Source of the DNA: a bacterium
GTDB lineage: Bacteria > Bacillota > Clostridia > Lachnospirales > Lachnospiraceae
Assembly (NCBI GenBank): GCA_030524675.1
Contig: JAUNGE010000011.1
Coordinates: forward strand, 1 to 38,320
Length of the DNA: 38,320 bases
Direction of reading: 5' to 3'
The position numbers and the translations under genes were made by a program. Shown one piece after another: positions 14,301 to 21,558 of this stretch (the stretch's first letter is position 1; the number at the start of each line of letters is the position of its first letter). The notes beneath the pieces were generated by a model that was not told the DNA's origin, made no database searches, and saw only the letters and a program-made list of their open reading frames with translations.

Positions 14301-16169
14301 ATGAAAAAGAAAGCATTAGCACTGACTTTATGTGCATCTATGGTAGCTGCTTCTCTTGCGGGTTGCGGCGGCGTAAAGACCAGAGATGAGGTAAAGGGAA
14401 CCACGGCAGCCGCTGTTTCCGGCGAGGAGCAGAGCCAGGGCGCTGCCACAGCAACCAACAATCAGCCGATTGATTTGCAGCTTCTGTTCTATGCTTCCAA
14501 CGAGGATGTAGCAAACGTTCTGAGAGACCAGCTGACAAAAGCAGGATTCAACGTAAAGCTGAATATGCAGCCGGACTACTCCAGCTACAAGACACAGCTG
14601 GCAGCTGGAAACTACGACCTGGATATCACAGGTTGGACAACCGTTACCGGTAACCCTGACTATGCGGTACGTTCTCTGTTTAAGACAGGCGGCGACTACA
14701 ACAACGCTCCGGTTGAGGACCCGAAGGTAGATGAACTGATTGAGAAGGCCGGTACAGAGACACCGGAAGAGTACCAGAAGACATATACCGAGTTTGAGAA
14801 ATACCTGGTAGATGAGATGGCTTATATTGTTCCGTTAAACGGTACGATCAAGACACAGGCAGTCAATAAAGATAGAATGAAAGTGGAGACCGTGCGTCTG
14901 TCCAAGTCCCGCTCTATGTGTTGGGAGATGATGGAATTCCAGGATGGCATTGACCCGCAGACAGAGCCTCTGAGAGTGTCTCAGACTATCTCCACTCTGA
15001 CTTCTATGGACCCGATTAAGGGCAACGATGGTTCTATCAATACTCTGAACACCAATATATATGTCAGACTGGTAAACCTGACCGATGATGACCAGGTTGT
15101 TGCTGACGGCTCCTTATCTTACAACTATGCGATTGCAGATGGCAATCAGGACTACTATTTCCTGCTCAGAGATGACATCAACTTCGGCAGAGTGCAGGAT
15201 GGACATGCAGTGGATTCCGGCGTTCTGGTAGGCGGCGAGGATGTCGTATTCTCTCTGGAAAGAGCAAAAGACAAAGAATCTGTTCCGAACCACAAGACAT
15301 ACTCTCTGCATGAAAATATGGACACTATCACACTTGTGACAGATATCGCAGAGTTGGAGAACACAAAGGTTTCTGGTTCCGATGAGACTGTAAAAGCAGC
15401 ACTGGAAAAAGGAACTCCGGCAGCTATCTCCTCCTTGGTAGAGACAAAAGATGCAGTTGACAATGCAGCTGGCGCTTACCAGGTAGTAAAAATCAGAACA
15501 GTCAACCCATTCCCGCAGGTATTGAACTACCTGGCTCACCAGTCCGCAGGTATCGTGGATGCTGAGGTGGTAAAATCTATAAATACCTATGATGTAAAGA
15601 CCTACGATATCCAGAAGGATATTGCTTACGGCGACCAGTCCACAGTAACAGAAGGTGCTACGTACAACAACACACTGTCCTGCAGCGGTCCGTATGTCAT
15701 GATTAAGAAGAACGACTACGAAGTAACCTTTGAGGCAAACCCAGCTTACCGAGTAGGCAGCGAGTATGAGCCGCATATCAAGAATGTAACTGTAAAATTC
15801 TACAAAGACTCCGACAGCTCCCTGTCTGGTCTGAGAAGCGGCGAGATCGATATCCTGTACAGCATTCCGGACAACAGCTTTGACCTGGTTCGCAACTCTG
15901 AGAATCTTGTACTTCAGGAACTGCCGTCCAACGCAGCAACTTACTGTACATTCAATCTGTCTGAGGGAAGCCCATACAGAGATGTAACTTTAAGAAAAGC
16001 AGTTCTGGCAGCTATCAACCAGGAAGAGCTTCTGGCAGTATTTAACGGAGCAAGAACTCCTCTGTACTCCACGCTGTCTCCACTGGTAAATACAGGAAAC
16101 GTTCTGACCTATGTACCTGGAAAATCTCAGGAGCTGCAGGCGGAATACCTGAAGAATAAAGCAAACTAA
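14301..16169 (+). CDS. Peptide-binding lipoprotein (SBP family 5) with apparently circularly permuted domain order
   Basis: A 622-residue exported lipoprotein with lipobox LAGC (Cys22) and a Thr/Ala-rich linker. It would capture peptides for the Opp-like transporter. The domain order is unusual. Residues about 57-200 match what is normally the C-terminal part of family 5 binding proteins: VLRDQLTKAGFNVKL, then AAGNYDLDITGW, DPKVDELIEKA, and YLVDEMAYIVPL. Residues about 221-622 then give the normal N-terminal and middle parts: LTSMDPIKG, YYFLLRDDINF, VGGEDVVFSLERAKD, LSCSGPYVMIKKNDYEVTFEANPAY and SPYRDVTLRKAVLAAINQEELL. The sequence stops exactly where the first block should follow. AAAGGAGG precedes ATG 14301. 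A chimera or assembly join is possible but less likely, since the reading frame and signal are intact. Confidence 0.9.
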   Translation: MKKKALALTLCASMVAASLAGCGGVKTRDEVKGTTAAAVSGEEQSQGAATATNNQPIDLQLLFYASNEDVANVLRDQLTKAGFNVKLNMQPDYSSYKTQLAAGNYDLDITGWTTVTGNPDYAVRSLFKTGGDYNNAPVEDPKVDELIEKAGTETPEEYQKTYTEFEKYLVDEMAYIVPLNGTIKTQAVNKDRMKVETVRLSKSRSMCWEMMEFQDGIDPQTEPLRVSQTISTLTSMDPIKGNDGSINTLNTNIYVRLVNLTDDDQVVADGSLSYNYAIADGNQDYYFLLRDDINFGRVQDGHAVDSGVLVGGEDVVFSLERAKDKESVPNHKTYSLHENMDTITLVTDIAELENTKVSGSDETVKAALEKGTPAAISSLVETKDAVDNAAGAYQVVKIRTVNPFPQVLNYLAHQSAGIVDAEVVKSINTYDVKTYDIQKDIAYGDQSTVTEGATYNNTLSCSGPYVMIKKNDYEVTFEANPAYRVGSEYEPHIKNVTVKFYKDSDSSLSGLRSGEIDILYSIPDNSFDLVRNSENLVLQELPSNAATYCTFNLSEGSPYRDVTLRKAVLAAINQEELLAVFNGARTPLYSTLSPLVNTGNVLTYVPGKSQELQAEYLKNKAN

Positions 16170-16202
16170 TCAAACTTTCATACCAGTTGTGGGAGATACG
16201 AT

Positions 16203-17477
16203 ATGTTAAGCGAGAAACTGCAAGAAGAATATATAAAGATACTGAAAGAGGAATTGATGCCCGCTATGGGATGTACGGAGCCGATTGCGCTTGCCTATGC
16301 AGGCGCAAAGGCGAGAGAAGTTCTTGGAAAACTTCCTGACAGGGTAGTTGCGAGATGCAGCGGCAACATTATCAAAAATGTGCGCTGTGTGGTGATCCCA
16401 AATACGGATGGAATGATGGGAATTGAGTCCGGCGTTATGGCGGGAATTGTCGGCGGAGATGCTTCCAAGTGCATGGAAGTGCTGCTTGGCATGAATGTCG
16501 AGAGCATTGCAAAGACAAGAGAAATGTTACATGCCGGTGTGTGCGAGGTGGAATTTCTGGATTCTCCAGTTCCGCTGCATATCATTCTGGAGCTGTATGC
16601 TGGGGAGGAATCTTCCACGATTGAAATCAAGCACGCGCACACCAATATCACAAAGCTCACAAAAAACGGCGAAGTGATTTATGAGAATGATGAGGATGAC
16701 GGTTCCAAGTACAGCTATGCGGACAGAAGCCTTTTGAGCATCGAGGGAATCAAACAGTTTGCCGATGAGGTGGACCTTTCCCTGATTCGTGATATGCTGG
16801 ACAAACAGATTCTGTGCAATATGAACATTGCCTATGAGGGCATGTCCAAAAACTATGGACTCGGAATCGGACGGATTATCAAGGAATCCTATCCGGAGAG
16901 TGTTGTCACCCGCATGAAGTACTATGCGGCGGCGGCTTCGGAGGCGAGAATGGGCGGATGCGATATGCCGGTTGTAATCAACTCTGGCAGCGGAAACCAG
17001 GGAATTACCTCCTCGGTTCCTGTTATCGTGTATGCGCGTGAGAAGGATATCTCTCAGGAAAAGCTGTACCGTGCGCTTGCTTTTTCCAACCTTCTGACTA
17101 TTTATCAGAAGGAGTTTATCGGCAAGCTGTCCGCATTCTGCGGCGCGGTATCGGCATCCTGCTCAAGCGGCGCGGCAGTGACCTATCTGGCAGGCGGTAC
17201 GCTGGATGATATCAAGAATACCATCGAGAACACGCTGGCAGATATTCCAGGCATCATCTGCGACGGCGCGAAAGTTTCCTGTGCTGCAAAGATTGCGACC
17301 TGTCTGGATGCGGCGCTGATGGCACATTATCTGGCGATGAAGGGAAAAGTGTATGAGGCGTCCACTGGAATTTTGAAAGAAGAGGTTGGGCGCACTATAA
17401 GCAGCGTGGGATATATTGGGCGCGAGGGAATGAAGCAGACCGATAAAGAGATTATCCGAATTATGTTAAGTAAATAA
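16203..17477 (+). CDS. cyuA: L-cysteine desulfidase family protein (CyuA/UPF0597 type)
   Basis: A 424-residue cytosolic enzyme of the UPF0597 family, whose characterised members (E. coli CyuA/YhaM, archaeal CdsB-type enzymes) break L-cysteine into pyruvate, ammonia and sulfide using an oxygen-sensitive [4Fe-4S] cluster. PAMGCTEPIA (20-29, Cys24) is the hallmark. Cys313, Cys320, Cys353 and Cys360 (in SASCSSGAA and IICDGAKVSC) are cluster-ligand candidates, and GSGNQGITSSVPV (262-274) is a second conserved block. The family is distantly related to L-serine dehydratases, so serine activity is an alternative. It starts 33 bp after the binding-protein stop with GGGAG upstream and ends before a strong terminator, so it is the last gene of the peptide-uptake operon. 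Confidence 0.85.
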   Translation: MLSEKLQEEYIKILKEELMPAMGCTEPIALAYAGAKAREVLGKLPDRVVARCSGNIIKNVRCVVIPNTDGMMGIESGVMAGIVGGDASKCMEVLLGMNVESIAKTREMLHAGVCEVEFLDSPVPLHIILELYAGEESSTIEIKHAHTNITKLTKNGEVIYENDEDDGSKYSYADRSLLSIEGIKQFADEVDLSLIRDMLDKQILCNMNIAYEGMSKNYGLGIGRIIKESYPESVVTRMKYYAAAASEARMGGCDMPVVINSGSGNQGITSSVPVIVYAREKDISQEKLYRALAFSNLLTIYQKEFIGKLSAFCGAVSASCSSGAAVTYLAGGTLDDIKNTIENTLADIPGIICDGAKVSCAAKIATCLDAALMAHYLAMKGKVYEASTGILKEEVGRTISSVGYIGREGMKQTDKEIIRIMLSK

Positions 17478-17539
17478 AAACAGTTGAGCGAATGGCGTTC
17501 ATAGAGTGAACCAGTCTATGAATAAAGCGAATCAGCGAG

Positions 17540-17592
17540 GCTGCTGTGAGACCTTTCTGTGGCGGAAAGGATTCTTGCAGCAGCTTTTTTTT
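17540..17592 (+). terminator. Strong intrinsic terminator of the Opp/cysteine desulfidase operon
   Basis: GCTGCTG (17540-17546) pairs with CAGCAGC (17578-17584), with an inner CCTTTC/GAAAGG stem, followed by eight T residues (17585-17592). Confidence 0.9.
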
Positions 17593-17843
17593 GCGAATAT
17601 TTCCTTGGTTGCCAAATGTCTGTACGTCCTTGCGTGCGAGCACGCCTGCCGGTCTCGTTCCACAACTGTATATGAAAGTCAGATAGCTTCGCGCTTTCAG
17701 CGCTTTCGCTATCTGCCAGAAATATTCGCAAATCGGTCAGCTAGCGCTGCCCTTTTTTGCTCATATTTCCTAGCCCGTCAAATGTTCAGCCGTCATGGCG
17801 TGCTCGCACGCCTGCCGGCTGACCGCTTGACGGGACTTTCATA
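17590..17843. repeat. Pair of structured intergenic repeat elements
   Basis: Two divergent copies of one hairpin element lie at about 17595-17680 and 17761-17843. Both read ATATTTCC, then a CAAATGT segment, then GCGTGC-nn-GCACGC followed by CTGCCGG, and end in a CTTTCAT or TGAAAGTC segment. Copy 2 folds into a nested stem: CCCGTCAA (17774-17781) with TTGACGGG (17827-17834), TCAGCCG with CGGCTGA, and GCGTGC with GCACGC. Between them lies another hairpin, CAGATAGC (17680-17687) with GCTATCTG (17708-17715). TTTGCGAATATTTC (17590-17603) pairs with GAAATATTCGCAAA (17719-17732), enclosing copy 1. It looks like a REP/BIME-type mosaic. No gene is present in 17478-18016. Confidence 0.7.
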
Positions 17844-17926
17844 ATAAAATAGTACAAAAAAGTATAAAAAATTACACGAAAAGTGGAAGAAAAGTAAAAA
17901 AATACACAATGAAATAAAATAGTTCC

Positions 17927-17954
17927 TTGACTTATATGGTAAATAATGTATAAT
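17927..17954 (+). promoter_or_regulatory. Sigma-A promoter of the carbohydrate-uptake operon
   Basis: TTGACT (17927-17932), a 16-base spacer and a perfect TATAAT (17949-17954). The start point would be near 17961, about 55 bases before the binding-protein gene. The flanking sequence is very AT-rich, as for an UP element. Confidence 0.8.
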
Positions 17955-18016
17955 AAAATACATAATGATGCTTTGAAAATATAAAAAATGCACAAAAATA
18001 AAGGAGGAATGTTATT

Positions 18017-19372
18017 ATGAAAAAGAGAAGAATGTGGGCTGGTCTGATGGCAGGCGCTATGGCAGTCGGAAGTCTCGCAGGATGCGGAGGTGGTGGAGCC
18101 TCTACAACGGCAGCACCAACAACCGCAGCATCCCAGACTGAGACGACAGCGGCGGCAGCAGGCGGAGACACCACCACAGCAGCAGCGAGCGGAGAGCAGG
18201 TTACAATTAAAGTTTCTCTGTGGGATTACTCTAATACAGATTATTACAAGACCATCTTCTCTGCATTTGAAGCGAAATATCCAAACATCAAAGTAGAAGC
18301 AGTAGAGGCAAGCTCTGCTGAGTACGACGACTTGATTCAGGTGAAGATGGCTTCCAAGGAAGATTTCGATGTAGTATTCACAAAAGGTACTCCGGCACTG
18401 AGTGCATTGGTTGCAAAGGGACATGTTCTGGAGCTGGATGATTATATTGCACAGAGCGGCATTGATGAGGCAGTATACTCCGGTCTGACACAGCAGATGC
18501 AGTTGAACGGAAAGACCTATGCGGTTCCATTCCGTAAAGACAACAACTTGCTCTTCTACAACAAAGACCTGTTCGACGCAGCAGGAGTGGCATATCCAGA
18601 AGATGGCATGACAATGGATGAGTTCCGTGAGATGGCAAAAACACTGACAAGCGGAGAGGGTTCCTCCAAGGTATACGGCGCACATATTCACACTTGGGCT
18701 TCCAACGTGAACCAGTATGCACGCCGTACAGAAGAGTACGATCCATGGGGCAATGACAAGAGCGTTCTTCTCCCATATTATGAGACCATTTTGGCTATGC
18801 AGAATGAGGACAAATCCGTTATGGACTATGGTTCTCTGAAATCTTCTTCCACACATTACAGCGGTGTCTTCTACAACCAGCAGGCTGCTATGATGCAGAT
18901 GGGTACATGGTTTATCAACATGATGCTTGAGAATGCAGATTTCAACTGGGGCGTTTGCTCACTCCCGAATATGACCGGTGAGGGCAACACAAAAGCAGTC
19001 GGCGGCGTGACTCCGGTCAGCATCGGCGCTTATGCAAAACATCCAGAAGAAGCATGGAAATTCATCGAGTATGTGTGCGGCGAGGAAGGTGCGCTGGTAT
19101 TAGCAGACTGCGGTATCGTTCCTGGCTATACATCTGATAAAGTCAACGAAATCTTCGACGCTTTGGCTGACAAGAAACCTGGCATTCCAGAGAATCTGTC
19201 CAAGTACATCGATATTGATACATATGTGATTGAGCAGCCGATGCATCCGCAGGGACGTGAAGCGGACAAGATTATCACAGAAGAGCACGACCTGATTATG
19301 ACAAACTCCATTTCTGCCGCAGATGGACTGCAGGAAATGACAGAGCGTGTCAATGAGGTTCTGGGTCAGTAA
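18017..19372 (+). CDS. Carbohydrate ABC transporter substrate-binding lipoprotein (SBP family 1, CUT1)
   Basis: A 451-residue lipoprotein with lipobox LAGC (Cys23), then a Gly/Thr/Ala-rich linker to about residue 60. The family 1 extracellular solute-binding domain follows: VTIKVSLWDYSNTDYY, AFEAKYPNIKVEAVEASS, YAVPFRKDNNLLFYNKDLFDAAGV, QQAAMMQMGTWFINMM, and a late GGVTPVSIGAYAKHPEEAWKFIEYV. It captures oligosaccharides at the membrane face for the two permeases that follow. The glycosidases in the same locus point to uronic-acid-containing sugars. AAAGGAGGAA at 18000-18009 and ATG 18017 give the start. A terminator-like hairpin follows the gene, which would let the binding protein be made in excess of the permeases. 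Confidence 0.93.
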   Translation: MKKRRMWAGLMAGAMAVGSLAGCGGGGASTTAAPTTAASQTETTAAAAGGDTTTAAASGEQVTIKVSLWDYSNTDYYKTIFSAFEAKYPNIKVEAVEASSAEYDDLIQVKMASKEDFDVVFTKGTPALSALVAKGHVLELDDYIAQSGIDEAVYSGLTQQMQLNGKTYAVPFRKDNNLLFYNKDLFDAAGVAYPEDGMTMDEFREMAKTLTSGEGSSKVYGAHIHTWASNVNQYARRTEEYDPWGNDKSVLLPYYETILAMQNEDKSVMDYGSLKSSSTHYSGVFYNQQAAMMQMGTWFINMMLENADFNWGVCSLPNMTGEGNTKAVGGVTPVSIGAYAKHPEEAWKFIEYVCGEEGALVLADCGIVPGYTSDKVNEIFDALADKKPGIPENLSKYIDIDTYVIEQPMHPQGREADKIITEEHDLIMTNSISAADGLQEMTERVNEVLGQ

Positions 19373-19433
19373 TGGATTTTTATATGGAGTGATGTCTGCA
19401 TAGGCAGATATGGCTTTTTGACAGATAATTTTG

Positions 19434-19474
19434 GCTGCCGCAGGAAAGCAGAACGCAGAATGCGGCAGCTTTTT
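19434..19474 (+). terminator. Partial terminator or attenuator between binding-protein and permease genes
   Basis: GCTGCCGCA (19434-19442) pairs perfectly with TGCGGCAGC (19461-19469), followed by TTTTT. A smaller TCTGC/GCAGA hairpin with a CTTTTT tail precedes it (about 19394-19419). No new promoter is obvious before the next gene, so this probably reduces, rather than ends, transcription into the permeases. Confidence 0.75.
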
Positions 19475-19511
19475 GCATGTGTCACCAAACTAGAAAGAGG
19501 AGGGACATCTC

Positions 19512-20414
19512 ATGAGTGAAGCCAAAAAAGGAAGTTACCGCAGAAAGAAGACACTGATTGCATATTCCTTTATTGCACCAAACTTTATCGGTTTCTTTAT
19601 TCTTACCTTTCTCCCGATTATATTCTCGTTTGTACTGAGCGTATGTGAGTGGGATGCAGGAAATACCAGCCAGATTACGTTTGTGGGTCTGGACAACTTT
19701 ATGCGTATGGCGAAGGATTCAACCTTTAAGATTTCTTTCAAAAATACGATTTATTACACCGTCGGCGTAGTGCCGGCAACTCTGATTTTATCCCTGCTTC
19801 TGGCAATGTTGATGAACTGCCAGATTAAGGGGCGTACATTCTTCCGTTCTGTTGTATTTTTCCCATATGTCGCTTCTCTGGTGGCAGTCGGCGTGGTATG
19901 GAATGCACTGTTCCATCCTGACAACGGCCCTGTAAATCAGCTTTTGATGGCTATCGGTATTCAGAATCCGCCAAGATGGGCAGCAGATATCAAGTGGGCG
20001 ATGCCAACTCTGATTCTTTTGAGTATTTGGAAAAACGTAGGATATTATACCGTTGTCTATCTGGCAGCTCTGCAAGGCGTTCCGTCCGAGCTGTATGAGG
20101 CAGCAAAGATGGACGGCGCGAACGGCCTGCAGCGCTTCCGCTATATTACCTGGCCAATGGTGACGCCAAGTACCTTCTTCGTGGCGATTATGTTGACTAT
20201 TTATACATTCAAGGTATTCGACTTGATGTATATTACTACACAGGGCGGTCCTGGACGTGCGACAAACGTACTGGTTTACCACCTGTACAATCAGGCGTTC
20301 ATTTCTCTGAAATTTGGATACGCGAGTGCAATCGCTATGGTGCTGTTCGTGATTATTCTTGTGATTACGCTCTTCCAGTTCCAGTTTGAGAAGAAATTTA
20401 CCAGCTACTTATAG
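19512..20414 (+). CDS. Carbohydrate ABC transporter permease 1 (MalF/UgpA type)
   Basis: A 300-residue protein with about six membrane helices: the first at IAYSFIAPNFIGFFILTFLPIIFSFVLS, another at FFRSVVFFPYVASLVAVGVVW, and the last near the C-terminus. The EAA loop that docks the ATPase is ELYEAAKMDGANGLQRFRYITWPMVTPS. It forms the channel with the next gene, 14 bp downstream. The energising ATPase is not encoded in this window; Firmicutes often use one shared MsmX-type ATPase for several such importers. GAGGAGGGA precedes the start. Confidence 0.93.
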   Translation: MSEAKKGSYRRKKTLIAYSFIAPNFIGFFILTFLPIIFSFVLSVCEWDAGNTSQITFVGLDNFMRMAKDSTFKISFKNTIYYTVGVVPATLILSLLLAMLMNCQIKGRTFFRSVVFFPYVASLVAVGVVWNALFHPDNGPVNQLLMAIGIQNPPRWAADIKWAMPTLILLSIWKNVGYYTVVYLAALQGVPSELYEAAKMDGANGLQRFRYITWPMVTPSTFFVAIMLTIYTFKVFDLMYITTQGGPGRATNVLVYHLYNQAFISLKFGYASAIAMVLFVIILVITLFQFQFEKKFTSYL

Positions 20415-20428
20415 GGAGGTGAGGGAAT

Positions 20429-21280
20429 ATGTATAGCTCTTTAAAAAAGAAAAATCCAGCTCTTTACTATCTTTCTCAGGTTTTGCTGTACGGCGCGCTG
20501 ATTCTCGGTGCACTGATTATGCTGACGCCATTTGCCTGGATGCTCTCCGCATCGTTCAAGGCACAGAAGGATGTATTCAACTTCCCGATTCAGTGGATTC
20601 CACCCGAGTGGCATCCAGAAAACTACCAGAGAATCTGGGTACAGATTCCGCTGATTAAGTATTTCTTGAACACGGCAAAACTGACGGTCATCATCACAAT
20701 TATCCAGCTTATCACCTCCAGCTTTGCAGCATATGCCTTCGCAAAACTGGAATTTAAGGGAAGAGACCAGCTGTTTTTGCTGTATGTCATGACTATTGCG
20801 ATTCCGTGGCAGGTTTACATGGTTCCGCAGTACATTATGATGGGAAAGCTGCATCTGACCGATTCTCATCTGGGTTTGATTTTGATGCATACATTTACCG
20901 CATTCGGCGTATTCCTGATTCGCCAGTTCTATGTGGGAATTCCGAATGAGTTGATTGAGGCGGCGCGTATCGACGGATTGTCCGAGTATGGCATCTGGGC
21001 AAGAATTATGCTTCCTCTGTCCAAGCCGTCTATTGCGACTCTCTGTATCACTTCTTTCGTAAATGAGTGGAATGACTTTATGGGACCGTTGATTTACTTG
21101 TCCACGGATTCCAAAAAGACACTGCAGCTGGGGCTTCGTCTGTTCAACGGCCAGTATTCTTCCGAATACCAGCTGATTATGGCGGCGTCCGTAGTGTCCC
21201 TGATTCCGGTATTTATCATGTTCATATCTTTGCAGAAGTATTTCGTAGAAGGAATTGCTACCAGCGGTATGAAAGGATAA
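20429..21280 (+). CDS. Carbohydrate ABC transporter permease 2 (MalG/UgpE type)
   Basis: A 283-residue protein with about six membrane helices. The EAA loop is ELIEAARIDGLSEYGIWARIMLPLSKPS, and the C-terminus SLQKYFVEGIATSGMKG is typical of MalG-type permeases (the LQRYFVxGLxxGAVKG pattern). It completes the CUT1 importer with the preceding permease and lipoprotein. The ribosome binding site GGGAGGTGAGGG overlaps the stop of permease 1, so the two are closely coupled. A terminator follows within 30 bp. Confidence 0.93.
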   Translation: MYSSLKKKNPALYYLSQVLLYGALILGALIMLTPFAWMLSASFKAQKDVFNFPIQWIPPEWHPENYQRIWVQIPLIKYFLNTAKLTVIITIIQLITSSFAAYAFAKLEFKGRDQLFLLYVMTIAIPWQVYMVPQYIMMGKLHLTDSHLGLILMHTFTAFGVFLIRQFYVGIPNELIEAARIDGLSEYGIWARIMLPLSKPSIATLCITSFVNEWNDFMGPLIYLSTDSKKTLQLGLRLFNGQYSSEYQLIMAASVVSLIPVFIMFISLQKYFVEGIATSGMKG

Positions 21281-21308
21281 CACAGATAAACATAGCATTC
21301 GTACTTTA

Positions 21309-21359
21309 ACCCGTACCTTATTGCGTTGATTTTATACAAAATAGGGTATGGGTGTTTTT
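21309..21359 (+). terminator. Intrinsic terminator after the permease genes
   Basis: ACCCGTACCTTATT (21309-21322) pairs with AATAGGGTATGGGT (21340-21353) through 14 pairs including two G-U, followed by GTTTTTG. Confidence 0.7.
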
Positions 21360-21372
21360 GGATTGCGGACTC

Positions 21373-21401
21373 TTGACGGGAAGCTTTTTCTTGAGTAGAC
21401 T
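21373..21401 (+). promoter_or_regulatory. Predicted promoter of the two-component system genes
   Basis: TTGACG (21373-21378), a 17-base spacer and TAGACT (21396-21401). It lies directly after the permease terminator, so the sensor/regulator genes can be expressed independently of the transporter. Confidence 0.6.
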
Positions 21402-21448
21402 AAAAGAGAAAGCCGCATAAAAAGAAACGGCAGAGGGAACGAAACAAA

Positions 21449-21558
21449 CAGAAGAGAATGTAAATAGCAGAAGAGCCAGGAAAAACAGAAGAGCCAGGGA
21501 AAACAGAAGAGATAGGAAAAACAGAAGTGACAGGGAAAGACAGGGGTGGCAGACATGG
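21449..21558 (+). repeat. 18-bp purine-rich tandem repeat upstream of the histidine kinase
   Basis: Five to six imperfect units begin at 21449, 21468, 21486, 21504, 21522 and 21541, each close to CAGAAGAGCCAGGGAAAA. The last unit runs into the start region of the kinase gene. Each unit carries an AGGA- or AGGGA-like core, so the array presents several weak ribosome-binding-like sequences. Confidence 0.75.

Noticed and set aside
17506-17844. 112-codon plus-strand reading frame in the spacer after the cysteine desulfidase
   Set aside because: It runs through a terminator and several hairpins, lacks a ribosome binding site and has no domain-like sequence.
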